Assembly (NCBI GenBank): GCA_021821195.1
Contig: JAKACT010000002.1
Coordinates: 310,001-374,000 of the forward strand
Source of the DNA: Pseudomonadota bacterium
GTDB lineage: Bacteria; Pseudomonadota; Gammaproteobacteria; Xanthomonadales; Xanthomonadaceae
DNA: 64,000 nucleotides
Direction: 5' to 3'
In this document: in pieces, positions 20,417 to 29,522 of the stretch
How the letters are laid out: each line of letters begins with the position of its first letter
Position numbering within the stretch: position 1 is the first letter of the stretch
Program-made: the position numbers and the translations under genes
Notes under the pieces: model-generated
What the model was told of the DNA's origin: nothing
The model's input: only the letters and a program-made list of their open reading frames with translations
The model's database searches: none

Positions 20417-22306
20417 ATGAGCGCCAGCTTCTACGACTTCGACGTCATCGTCATCGGTGGTGGCCATGCCGGCACCGAAGCCGCGCTGGCGTCCGCCCGC
20501 GCCGGTGCGCGCACGCTGCTGCTGACCCACGGCATCGAGACGGTGGGGGCGATGAGCTGCAACCCGGCCATCGGCGGCATCGGCAAGGGCCACCTGGTCA
20601 AGGAGATCGATGCCCTTGGCGGCATCATGGCCAAGGCCGCCGACGCCGCCGGCATCCAGTGGCGCACGCTCAACGCGTCGAAAGGCCCGGCCGTGCGCGC
20701 CACCCGCTGCCAGGCCGACCGGTCGCTGTATCGCGCCTTTGTCCGCCGCGCGGTGGAAACGCAGGACAGGCTCACCGTGTTCCAGGCCGCGGTCGATGAC
20801 CTGGTCATCGAGCAGGACGCGGTACGCGGCGCGATCACCAATACCGGCCTGCGTTTCAACGCACCGGCGGTGGTGCTGACCGCAGGCACCTTCCTTGCCG
20901 GCAAGATCCATATCGGCGAAACCCAGTACGCCGCCGGGCGCATGGGCGATCCGCCGTCCACCGCGCTGGCGCACAGGCTGCGCGAAGGCCGCTTCGTGGT
21001 GGACCGGCTCAAGACCGGCACGCCGCCGCGCATCGACGGACGCACGCTGGACTATTCGGTGATGACCGAACAGCCCGGCGACGACCCGCGCCCGGTGATG
21101 TCGTTCATGGGCCGCCACGAGGACCAGCCGGCACAGGTCAGCTGCTGGATCACCGACACCTGCGAGCGCACCCACCAGATCATCCGCGACGCGCTCCATC
21201 GCAGCCCGCTGTACTCGGGCCAGATCGAGGGCATCGGTCCGCGCTACTGCCCGTCGATCGAGGACAAGGTGGTGCGATTCGCCGAAAAGGCCAGCCACCA
21301 GATCTTCGTTGAGCCCGAAGGCCTGGCCGTCAGCGAGATCTACCCGAACGGCATCTCCACCTCGCTGCCCTTCGACGTGCAGCTGGCGTTGGTGCGCAGC
21401 ATCCGCGGCTTCGAGCAGGCGCACATCACCCGCCCCGGCTACGCCATCGAATACGACTTCTTCGATCCGCGCGGATTGAAAGCCTCGCTGGAAACCAAGG
21501 CGGTGGCGGGGCTGTTCTTTGCCGGCCAGATCAACGGCACCACCGGCTACGAGGAGGCCGCCGCGCAGGGCCTGCTCGCAGGCGTCAACGCGGCGCGGTT
21601 CGTGCGCGAACAAGAGGCGTGGAGCCTGCGTCGCGACGAGGCCTACCTCGGCGTGCTGGTCGATGACCTGATCACCCACGGCACGTCCGAGCCGTACCGC
21701 ATGTTCACCAGCCGCGCCGAATACCGGTTGCAATTGCGCGAGGACAACGCCGATGCGCGGCTCACGCCGATGGGCCGCGAGCTCGGGCTGGTGGATGACG
21801 CGCGCTGGGAAAAATATTCGCGCAAACATGAAGCCATCGCCGTCGAAACCGCGCGGCTGTCGGCGTTGTGGGCGGCGCCGAACAATGCGCTGGGCGCGGC
21901 GCTGGCGCGCCACCTCGGCATCGAGGTCAGCCGCGAGAACAGCGCGCTCGACCTGCTGCGCCGGCCAGAGCTGGACTACGCCGCGCTGATGCGGGTGCCG
22001 GAACTGGGGCCGGCGGTGGACGACGCCAAGGTCGCCGAACAGGTGGAGATCGAGACCAAGTACGCCGGCTACCTGGACCGCCAGCGCGAGGAGATCGCGC
22101 GCCAGCGCCGCCACGAGGCCACCGCGATCCCCGAGGCGTTTGACTACGCCGGCGTGCGCGGGCTGTCCGCCGAGGTGCTGCAGAAACTCCAGCGCGTGCG
22201 CCCGCAGACCGTGGGGCAGGCGCAGCGCATCCCCGGCGTGACCCCGGCGGCGATCTCGCTGCTGCTGGTGCATCTGGAGCGGGCGCGGCGCGAGCGCGCG
22301 GCCTAG
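20417..22306 (+). CDS. mnmG: tRNA uridine-5-carboxymethylaminomethyl synthesis enzyme (FAD subunit)
   Basis: 629 residues, the length of E. coli MnmG/GidA. With MnmE it installs the cmnm5 group on wobble uridine 34 of several tRNAs. The FAD-binding [10 protein letters not shown] lies at residues ~14-23, followed by the signatures [18 protein letters not shown] and [12 protein letters not shown], and by [16 protein letters not shown]. The C-terminal helical domain ([16 protein letters not shown]) is complete. The ATG at 20417 is chosen because it begins the conserved N-terminus; the open frame extends upstream through the structured region without conserved sequence. No mnmE neighbour is present. 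Confidence 0.98.
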   Translation: MSASFYDFDVIVIGGGHAGTEAALASARAGARTLLLTHGIETVGAMSCNPAIGGIGKGHLVKEIDALGGIMAKAADAAGIQWRTLNASKGPAVRATRCQADRSLYRAFVRRAVETQDRLTVFQAAVDDLVIEQDAVRGAITNTGLRFNAPAVVLTAGTFLAGKIHIGETQYAAGRMGDPPSTALAHRLREGRFVVDRLKTGTPPRIDGRTLDYSVMTEQPGDDPRPVMSFMGRHEDQPAQVSCWITDTCERTHQIIRDALHRSPLYSGQIEGIGPRYCPSIEDKVVRFAEKASHQIFVEPEGLAVSEIYPNGISTSLPFDVQLALVRSIRGFEQAHITRPGYAIEYDFFDPRGLKASLETKAVAGLFFAGQINGTTGYEEAAAQGLLAGVNAARFVREQEAWSLRRDEAYLGVLVDDLITHGTSEPYRMFTSRAEYRLQLREDNADARLTPMGRELGLVDDARWEKYSRKHEAIAVETARLSALWAAPNNALGAALARHLGIEVSRENSALDLLRRPELDYAALMRVPELGPAVDDAKVAEQVEIETKYAGYLDRQREEIARQRRHEATAIPEAFDYAGVRGLSAEVLQKLQRVRPQTVGQAQRIPGVTPAAISLLLVHLERARRERAA

Positions 22307-22352
22307 GGGGACGGCCGCGGCCATCCCGGGCAGGTGGGCGTATCCTGCGCCC

Positions 22353-23618
22353 ATGGACACACGCACAGCCTTCGCCTTCGCCCTCGCCTGCACGCTGCCG
22401 CTGCTGGCCGCCTGCAAGCGTGACGCCGCCCCCGCCAAATCCGCCACCGGCGACTACGCGGCCCAGACCTGGGTGCTGCCGGCCGAAGCCGGGTCGATGG
22501 CCCCCGACCTGGTATTGGCGCCCGGCGAGCGCGTGCTGCTGAGCTGGATCAACCGCCGTGAAGGCCGCCGCAGTGCGCTGCAGTTCGCTTCCTATACCGA
22601 ACGGGCCGGCTGGCAGAGCCAGCCGCGCACGATCGCGGTGGGCAATTCGCTGATCGCCAATGCCGCCGACACGCCGCATTTGCTGGCCACCCCGGACGGC
22701 GCGCTGTGGGCGCAGTGGCTGCAGCGCCAGCCGGACGATGCCGGCGGCTACGACGTGGTACTGGCGCGTTCGCGCGACGGTGGCATGGCCTGGACCCAGA
22801 TCACCCGCGTCAACGACGACGCGCAGCCGGTCGAACACGGCTTCGCCGCGCTGTGGCCGGACGGTGCCGATGCGCTGGGCATCGCCTGGCTGGACGGCCG
22901 TGCGCAGGATGGCGCGGCCCCCGCGGCCGGGGACCATGCCGGGCATGCCGGCGCGACCCAGCTGCGCGCCAACCGCTTCGACATGAGCCTGAACCGCGGC
23001 GCCGATGCGCAGCTCGATGCGCGCGCCTGCGACTGCTGCCAGACCGCGGTGGCGATGACCGCGCGCGGCCCGCTGCTGGCGTACCGTGATCGCAGCGACG
23101 ACGAGATCCGCGACATCGCGGTGACGCGTCTGGACAACGGCGTCTGGACCGCACCCAAACCGGTTCACGCCGACGGCTGGAAGATCGACGCCTGCCCGGT
23201 GGCGGGCCCGGCGCTGGCCGCATCCGGCGACACCGCGGTAGTGGCCTGGTACAGCGAAGCCGGCGGCACGCCGACGCTGCGGCTGGCGCGCAGCCCGAAT
23301 TCCGGCGAGCGCTTCTTCGCGCCGGTCACGCTGGATGCCGGCGCCGCGGTGCTGGGCCGCGCCGCGGTGGCCATCGACGCGCAGCAGGTGTGGGTGGCCT
23401 GGCTGCGCGAAGATACGCAGGGACAGGCGCTGATGCTGGCGCGCTACACGCCCGACCTGTCGAAGCCGCTGCAAAAGATCGAGGTCGCCAAGCTGGGCGC
23501 GCGCGGCCTTGCCAGCGGCTACCCGAAGCTGGCGGTGGATGCCGGCGGCGCGTGGCTGGTGTGGACCGACGTGGTCAAGGGCGTCGCCCACCTGAAGGGC
23601 GCGCGGATCGCGCGCTGA
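22353..23618 (+). CDS. sialidase-like beta-propeller lipoprotein
   Basis: 421 residues. A lipobox (LPLLAAC, Cys21) marks it as a lipoprotein. The rest consists of repeated blocks with Asp-box-like or Trp-rich strands (LARSRDGGMAW, AIAWLDGR-like, LVWTDVVKG), as in six-bladed propeller/exo-sialidase-like proteins. An unusual Cys cluster ACDCCQTAVA lies mid-protein (about residue 226-229) and could bind metal or form disulfides. No sialidase catalytic set is evident, so enzyme activity should not be assumed. It stands alone between mnmG and the convergent tamB. Function unknown. Confidence 0.75.
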   Translation: MDTRTAFAFALACTLPLLAACKRDAAPAKSATGDYAAQTWVLPAEAGSMAPDLVLAPGERVLLSWINRREGRRSALQFASYTERAGWQSQPRTIAVGNSLIANAADTPHLLATPDGALWAQWLQRQPDDAGGYDVVLARSRDGGMAWTQITRVNDDAQPVEHGFAALWPDGADALGIAWLDGRAQDGAAPAAGDHAGHAGATQLRANRFDMSLNRGADAQLDARACDCCQTAVAMTARGPLLAYRDRSDDEIRDIAVTRLDNGVWTAPKPVHADGWKIDACPVAGPALAASGDTAVVAWYSEAGGTPTLRLARSPNSGERFFAPVTLDAGAAVLGRAAVAIDAQQVWVAWLREDTQGQALMLARYTPDLSKPLQKIEVAKLGARGLASGYPKLAVDAGGAWLVWTDVVKGVAHLKGARIAR

Positions 23619-23642
23619 CGGCGCGCCTTCGGCTGGCCACCG

Positions 23643-26600
23643 CTACTTCTCGGTGCGCCAGTTCACCGAGGCGCGGTTCTCTACGGTGGACGATTCGATC
23701 TGGATGTCGAAGCCCTTGCGCAGCAGGTACTTCAGCGTCACCACTTGGCCGGTGCCGAGCAGCGACACGCCGTAGCTGACATAGAGTTTCGGCGACAGGT
23801 ATTTGCCGATGCCCAGCACCTCCGCGCCAAGCGCGCGCGAGGTGGCCACGCCGGCGTCGTCCAGGCCGATGCGTGCGCCCAGCTGCGCGGTGAGCAAGCC
23901 TACCCCGGCATTGAGCGCGGACTTGGCCATGTCGACCTGCTGCATTTCCTTGCTGCCCAGGGTGGGCAGCGGGCGGCCGAGGGTCAGGTAGGCCAGTGCT
24001 TCGGACTGGCTCATCGCCGGGTTCGACCAGACGCTGGCTTCCGGTGCGGAGGCGCGTCCGTCCACCTGCACGCCGGCGGTGACCGCGCCGATCTCGCGCT
24101 GCGCGCGGATGTCCAGCAGCGGGTCGCCGGCGCGCGTGTTCGACCACAGCAGGCGGCCGCGGGTGATGCGCAGGTCCTGGCCGTAGGCGCGGTAGCGGCC
24201 GCCGACGTCGAGCGCGCCGGTGGCGCGCAGCGCGCCGCCGGGCGGCTGGCGCACGCGCAGGCTGCCGCCCAGCGTGCCGGCCAAGCCGAAGCCGTCGATG
24301 CGCACGCGTTCGCCCACGGTGACCAGCACGTCCAGATCCAGCGGCAGCGGGACCGCCGCGGCCTGCTGCGGGTCGACCGGGTCCAGCACCACCACGTCGG
24401 GCGAGGGTGAGACGCCCATGTCCAGCCGCTCCAGGTGCAGGTCCGCTTCCGGCACCGCCACCGTGCCGCGCACCTGCAGCGGCGCGCCGGCGCGATAACT
24501 GACCGCGATATCGGGCGAGGCAAGGATGCGCGCCTGACGGGTGTCGGCCAGCAGCACGTCGCTGCCGCGCAGGTTGAGCTGCAGCGGGGTGGCGTCATCC
24601 CGCCAGCCCAGGCTGCCGTCGATGCCCAGCACGCCCTTGCCGGTGCCCAGCCGGCCGGCGATCAGCGCGCTGCCGTCCTCCAGCGCCTGCAGTCGGACCT
24701 CGCCGTCCTGCAGTGCGATCCCCAGCGCCGGCAGCTCTGCGGCGAATTCGCGCAACTGGCCGTTGCCGCCCAGCAGCGGGCGCGCGCGTGTGCCCGCCAG
24801 GCGCACGTCCAGGTCCAGCGTGCCGGTGGGCTGGACGATGTCGGGCGAGAACAGCTCCAGCCAGCCGAGTTCGCGCAGGTTGGCCTTGAGCGTCCCCGCC
24901 AGCGGCGCGTAGGCATCCCAGCCGGTGGCGACATGGGCGTCGACGCGGCCGCCTTTCGCCAGCGCGGTGGCGAGGGTGGCGTCGATGCGATGCGGGTCGA
25001 AGCGTGCATCAAGCTCCAGCTCGCGATAGCCAAGCAGGTCGCGGCGCGCGCGCGGGCCATTGCGCAGGCCGCCGCTGGCCGAGCGCAGGCTGGCCGTGGC
25101 GCTCCAGGCACCACCCTGCGGGCGCAGTTGCGAGACCAGGTCGAGCTTGCCGTCGAAGGCCCAAGGGCGACCGTCCTCGCGCTTGGGCAACCAGTCGGAG
25201 GCCAGCGCCAACGGCAAGCCATTGCCGCGCAGGTCCACGCCGCGGCGCGGCCAGTTGGCGCTAACGCATAGCGCGCCGCCGAGCGCGGACTGCAGGCAGG
25301 TAGAGGACAGTGCGCCGTTCCGGCCATCCCAGGACCAGGTGGCCGGCTGCTGCAGCGTCCATTTCGCCGCCGCGGCGGGGGTGAGCACGGCGCTCGCCAG
25401 CCCGCCCTGCCAGCGCGTGCCCTGCTTCGCTGCGCTGCCGGCCAGCGCCAGTGCGACGGTGTCGTTGCCGGCGTCCACGTCGAAGCGCAGCCGTTCCACC
25501 GCACCGCGCAGCGAGGCGTGCAGGCGGGTCAGCGGGATGCCGGCCTGCACGCCATCGGCATCGACCAGCAGCGCACCGTCGCCCTGCCGCCACGGCAGCC
25601 TGCCCTTGGCTTGCAGGCGCGTGGCGCGGTAGTCGCCGAAGGCCAGCGCACTACCGGCCAGGTCCACCGCCACGTCCGGCGCATTGCGGGCGCCACGCAG
25701 CGTCAGGCTGCCGCGCAGCACGCCCTCGCCGGCGGGCAGCAGGTCGTCGAGGTGCAGCGGCGCGAACTTCGCGTCCACGTCGAGGGTGGAAGCCACGCGG
25801 CCCTTGGCGTCGATGCGGCTGCCGCCGAGCGCGAGCGCGATGTCACCGGCATAGGCATTCCCGTCGATGTCGAGATCGCCGCGCCCGGACAGCCCGCGCC
25901 CGCGCAGCGTGCCGCCCAGCGCGCGCGCCTCGACGTGCGCCAGCAGGCCCTTGCCGTCGCGCAGCGTGCCGTTGCTGCGCAGCGCGCCGTCGATCGCACC
26001 CGGCCAGTCCGGTGCGAAGTAGCCGGGGTCGAAGCCGGCCAGTTGCGCCTGCGCCTGCCACTGCAGCGCAGGCGTCCACGCCAGCGTGCCGCTGGCGTCC
26101 AGCCGGCCCTGCGGCATCGCCGCGTGCAGGGTGTCGAAGCGCATGCCGTCGCGATCGCCGTTGCCGGTCACATCGACGGTCGCGTGATCGTCGCCGCGGG
26201 CCAGTCGCGCCTGTCCCTGCACCGCCCAGCGCTCCAGTTTGCCGGCGACGCCAAGGTCGGCATCGGCCAGCACCGCGGTGTTGCCGGCGGCGTCCTGCCA
26301 GCGCAGCCCGCGCGCGTTCAGCGCCAGCTTCAGCGAGGTGTTGCCTGGATCGCGCAGGTCGGCCACGCCGCTGGCAACGATGCGTCCACCCAGCGTCGCT
26401 ACCGCCAGCGGCTGCAACTGCAGGCGCTGGTCCTGCAGCTGCAGTGTCGAAGGCAGCACCGACAGGCTGAAATCCCCGCGCTGCAGCGCGCCCTGCAGCC
26501 GTGCGTTGCCGCCGCTGCCGCTGGCCGCCAGCTGCAGGCGCAGGGGCGTGCCGGGTTCGCCGCTGCCGGCCAGCAGTGCGATATCCAGCGCCTCGCTGCC

Positions 26601-27557
26601 GGCATCCAGCTGCCAGCGCGGTGCGTCCGCGCTGCCCTGCAGGGTCAGGGTGGCACGCAACGGCGCCGGCGCGCGTCCGCCCAGCGCAACCACCATCCGC
26701 GACAGGTCGCCACGTGCCACCAGCCCCAGCCGCGGCGCGGTCTGCCCGGCCGGCGTCGGCAGCACCGCGGTGGCGAGCAGGTCGCTGCGGTAGTTGTCGC
26801 CGGGCGCGTAGTCGCCATGCAGGGTGAAGCGGCCGCGGTCGCTGGCCACCGCCAGCCGCTCCACGTGCAGGTGACCGCTGCGCGCATCCAGCCCGCCGCG
26901 CGCACGCTGGATGGCGATGAGCGGCTGGCCTTCCTGCAGCACGCGCAGGCCGTCGATGCGGATGGTGTCGGCGCGCAGGTCCAGCGGTGGCTCGATGGCC
27001 GGCAGCACGTCCGGCCAGGTCGGCAGCTTGAAGGGGGAGTCGCTGCGCGGCAGGTCGAGGGTGGCGCCGGCCACGTCCAGCGCGTCCAGGCGCAGGGTGC
27101 GGCCGAGCAGCGGGCGGATCGCCGGATCGAGCACGAGGGTGCGCGCGTTGAACACGATGGTGCCCATCGCGCAGCTGGCCTGCGGCGTCGGCACGCAGTC
27201 GGGGTCGCGCTGGCGCGGCAGCGAGAAATGCACGCCGCGCAGGGTCATTGGTCCGGAGACCGGTCCCTCCGCCTGTTCCCAGGTGAGCACGGCGTCGGCC
27301 GGCAGGCGCGAGACGATCTGCCGCAGCAGGAAGTCGCGCCCGCCGATGGTGGTGGCCAGCCAGTAGATCGCCGCCACCGCCAGCAGCGCCACCGCGCCGA
27401 TGCCGATGCCGCTGCGGATCGCGATCCTGCGCCGGCGTTTGCGGCGCAGCACCCGCAGCTCGGCGATGCGTGCCTCGCGCTGTTCGCGGCTGGCGTCGGC
27501 CGGCAGCGGTTCCAGCCCGTAGCGGCGATAGCGGCGGTAGCGTTCGCGCCAGTTCAC
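23643..27557 (-). CDS. tamB: translocation and assembly module inner-membrane component
   Basis: 1304 residues, comparable with E. coli TamB (1259). A basic N-terminus is followed by one membrane helix (~47-70), then a very long periplasmic beta-rich region of the AsmA-like/lipid-transfer type, and the conserved DUF490 C-terminal domain (YLTLGRPLP, RIGLDDAG, GKYLSPKLYVSYGVSL). TamB spans the periplasm and, with TamA, helps insert outer-membrane proteins and move phospholipid. The GTG at 27557 (M/V-NWRERYRR) is chosen; no ATG is available nearby. It lies 22 bases after tamA, bridged by a nine-codon reading frame that overlaps both. Confidence 0.92.
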   Translation of the reverse strand: MNWRERYRRYRRYGLEPLPADASREQREARIAELRVLRRKRRRRIAIRSGIGIGAVALLAVAAIYWLATTIGGRDFLLRQIVSRLPADAVLTWEQAEGPVSGPMTLRGVHFSLPRQRDPDCVPTPQASCAMGTIVFNARTLVLDPAIRPLLGRTLRLDALDVAGATLDLPRSDSPFKLPTWPDVLPAIEPPLDLRADTIRIDGLRVLQEGQPLIAIQRARGGLDARSGHLHVERLAVASDRGRFTLHGDYAPGDNYRSDLLATAVLPTPAGQTAPRLGLVARGDLSRMVVALGGRAPAPLRATLTLQGSADAPRWQLDAGSEALDIALLAGSGEPGTPLRLQLAASGSGGNARLQGALQRGDFSLSVLPSTLQLQDQRLQLQPLAVATLGGRIVASGVADLRDPGNTSLKLALNARGLRWQDAAGNTAVLADADLGVAGKLERWAVQGQARLARGDDHATVDVTGNGDRDGMRFDTLHAAMPQGRLDASGTLAWTPALQWQAQAQLAGFDPGYFAPDWPGAIDGALRSNGTLRDGKGLLAHVEARALGGTLRGRGLSGRGDLDIDGNAYAGDIALALGGSRIDAKGRVASTLDVDAKFAPLHLDDLLPAGEGVLRGSLTLRGARNAPDVAVDLAGSALAFGDYRATRLQAKGRLPWRQGDGALLVDADGVQAGIPLTRLHASLRGAVERLRFDVDAGNDTVALALAGSAAKQGTRWQGGLASAVLTPAAAAKWTLQQPATWSWDGRNGALSSTCLQSALGGALCVSANWPRRGVDLRGNGLPLALASDWLPKREDGRPWAFDGKLDLVSQLRPQGGAWSATASLRSASGGLRNGPRARRDLLGYRELELDARFDPHRIDATLATALAKGGRVDAHVATGWDAYAPLAGTLKANLRELGWLELFSPDIVQPTGTLDLDVRLAGTRARPLLGGNGQLREFAAELPALGIALQDGEVRLQALEDGSALIAGRLGTGKGVLGIDGSLGWRDDATPLQLNLRGSDVLLADTRQARILASPDIAVSYRAGAPLQVRGTVAVPEADLHLERLDMGVSPSPDVVVLDPVDPQQAAAVPLPLDLDVLVTVGERVRIDGFGLAGTLGGSLRVRQPPGGALRATGALDVGGRYRAYGQDLRITRGRLLWSNTRAGDPLLDIRAQREIGAVTAGVQVDGRASAPEASVWSNPAMSQSEALAYLTLGRPLPTLGSKEMQQVDMAKSALNAGVGLLTAQLGARIGLDDAGVATSRALGAEVLGIGKYLSPKLYVSYGVSLLGTGQVVTLKYLLRKGFDIQIESSTVENRASVNWRTEK

Positions 27558-27583
27558 GGCCGTGCCTTCACGCGCGCCTTCAT
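27554..27583 (-). other. nine-codon coupling frame between tamA and tamB
   Basis: An ATG overlapping the tamA stop (ATGA) opens a frame for MKARVKARP, whose TGA overlaps the tamB GTG start (GTGA). Ribosomes finishing tamA could thus reinitiate and be delivered to tamB. No ribosome-binding site would be needed. It may also be coincidence; a stable peptide is not claimed. Confidence 0.3.
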
Positions 27584-29460
27584 AGATCGGCGCCGATGTT
27601 GAGGTGCAGGGTGATCGGCGAATCGGGCGCGTTGAGCCCGCGCGCGATGTCGATGCGCACCGGCCCCACCGGCGAGCGCCAGCGCAGGCCGATGCCGACG
27701 CCGGTATGCAGGTCGGCATCGCGGCCCTCGAACGCGCTGCCGGTATCCACGAACACCGCCATGCCCCATGGCCCACGGATGAAGCGCTCGTATTCCACGC
27801 TGGCGGTGACCACGTTGGGTGCGCCGGTGAAATAGGTGCCGCCGTTGGTGCGGATGCTGGGGCCGATCTCGTGCCAGCCGTAGCCACGCACGCTGCGGTC
27901 GCCGCCGGCGTAGTAGCGCAGGCTGGGCGGCAGTTCCAGCAGGTCGGCGGTGAAGGTGTGGCCCAGCTCGCCGCGCGCCAGCAGCCGGCTGCTGGCATCC
28001 AGCCCGTGGAACCACTGCACGCTGGCATGCAGCTGGGTGAAGGTGGCCCTGCCGTCGGCGCCGCCCTTGCCGCCGCGCAGCGTCAGCGTGCCGCCGCCGC
28101 CGCGGCGCGGCGCCATGCGTTCGTCCACGTCGATGTATTCCGCGCGCAGCGACGGGTAGACGAAGCTGGCGTACTGGAAGTCGGGCGTCGGCCGGGTCAC
28201 GCTGGCGTAGGCCCAGCGCTCGCGCAGCACGTGCAGCGAAGCGACCAGGTTGAGGTGGTCGTTGTATTGGCCGCTGCGGCTGCCCACCAGTTCCAGCCGG
28301 CGGCTGTTGACGTAGTCGGTCTGCTCGTCGGCGGCCTGCAGGCTGGCGGTGTACCAGCCGTCCAGCCAGGCGAAGGCGGGGATGCGGTATTGCAGCGTCG
28401 CGGTCTTGCGCTTCTCCGCCCAGTCCACCTGCGCCAGCGCCTTGTGCCCGCGCGCATTGAGGTAGCGCCGCTCCACCCCGGCGCTGATGCCGGCGCCGCT
28501 GAGCGTGCCGTAGCTGGCGCCAAGGCTGTAGATGCTGCGCTTGGCGGGGGCCAGCTGCACGTCCACCGGCACCTGCAGGTCGCTGGCCTGCCGCGGTGCG
28601 GCCTGCACGTCGACCAGCGCGAAGTAGTCCAGCGCCACCAGCGATTTGCGCAGGTGCTCGAGTTCGGCCTGGTCGTAGGGCTGGCCCGGCGACCACGGCA
28701 CCAGCTTGCCCAGCAGACGCGGGTCGATGACCGCGTCCGGCGTCTGGGTGAAACGCGCCTCGCCCAGCGCGTGGCGGGCGCCGCTGTTCCAGCGCAGGTC
28801 GATGTCGGCGGCCTGCTGCGTGCGCGTCACTTCCACCCGATGGTTGGCCAGTTCGGCATCGAAATAACCGTGCTCCGCCAGCGCGGTGGCGATCCGCGCC
28901 TTGCCGTCTTCGTACAGGCGATGGTCGAGCACCGCGCCGGGCCGCGGCTGGAACGCCGCCAGCGCTTCGCCGACGCGACGGTCGTCGCCACCCGGCCCGT
29001 CCACGCCGAGTTCGAGCCCGCGCACCCGCACCGGCTGGCCGGGATCGATGTGCAGGGTCACGGTCAGCACGCGGTCGCGGTTGCCGCGCGCACCGGCTGC
29101 ATCCGTGCGGTCGCTGTCGTCGCCATCATCGGCATCGGACGGCGCATCTTCGGTGTCCGCACCGGCAACGGGCGCGGGCCGGTCGCTGCGCACCACGCGG
29201 ATCGTCGGCGCGTAGTAGCCGAACGGTTCCAGCGCGCGCCGGGCCTCGTCCTCGGCCACCCGCAGCAGATGCCCCAGCCGGCGCGCGCGCAGGTCGCGGT
29301 CCAGCTCGTCGCTCAGCGACAGCGCGCTGCGCACGTTGGCTTCCATCGCCTCGTCGCGCAAGCCGACGATCTCCACCCTCTGCACCTTGATCGCCCACGC
29401 CGGCGCAGTGGCCAGCAGGCAGGCGAGCAACAGCGGCAGGCGAAGGCGGGGCGCGGGCAT
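27580..29460 (-). CDS. tamA: translocation and assembly module outer-membrane component
   Basis: 626 residues. A signal peptide (MPAPRLRLPLLLACLLATAPAWA) is followed by three POTRA-type modules (~25-290) and a C-terminal 16-strand barrel of the Omp85 family (surface-antigen domain, ending IDIARGLNAP..LHLNIGADL). The RGYGWHEIGP motif matches the family's conserved barrel signature. An Asp-rich insertion (DTEDAPSDADDGDDSDR) interrupts the first POTRA region, absent from E. coli TamA (577 residues). The ATG at 29460 starts the signal peptide; one nine codons upstream is less likely. The partner tamB follows directly. Confidence 0.93.
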   Translation of the reverse strand: MPAPRLRLPLLLACLLATAPAWAIKVQRVEIVGLRDEAMEANVRSALSLSDELDRDLRARRLGHLLRVAEDEARRALEPFGYYAPTIRVVRSDRPAPVAGADTEDAPSDADDGDDSDRTDAAGARGNRDRVLTVTLHIDPGQPVRVRGLELGVDGPGGDDRRVGEALAAFQPRPGAVLDHRLYEDGKARIATALAEHGYFDAELANHRVEVTRTQQAADIDLRWNSGARHALGEARFTQTPDAVIDPRLLGKLVPWSPGQPYDQAELEHLRKSLVALDYFALVDVQAAPRQASDLQVPVDVQLAPAKRSIYSLGASYGTLSGAGISAGVERRYLNARGHKALAQVDWAEKRKTATLQYRIPAFAWLDGWYTASLQAADEQTDYVNSRRLELVGSRSGQYNDHLNLVASLHVLRERWAYASVTRPTPDFQYASFVYPSLRAEYIDVDERMAPRRGGGGTLTLRGGKGGADGRATFTQLHASVQWFHGLDASSRLLARGELGHTFTADLLELPPSLRYYAGGDRSVRGYGWHEIGPSIRTNGGTYFTGAPNVVTASVEYERFIRGPWGMAVFVDTGSAFEGRDADLHTGVGIGLRWRSPVGPVRIDIARGLNAPDSPITLHLNIGADL

Positions 29461-29522
29461 TGCCGCAGGATACCGGCGCGGCGTCAACGCGCGATTAACC
29501 CGGCGTGGCGCGTGCGCTGGCC

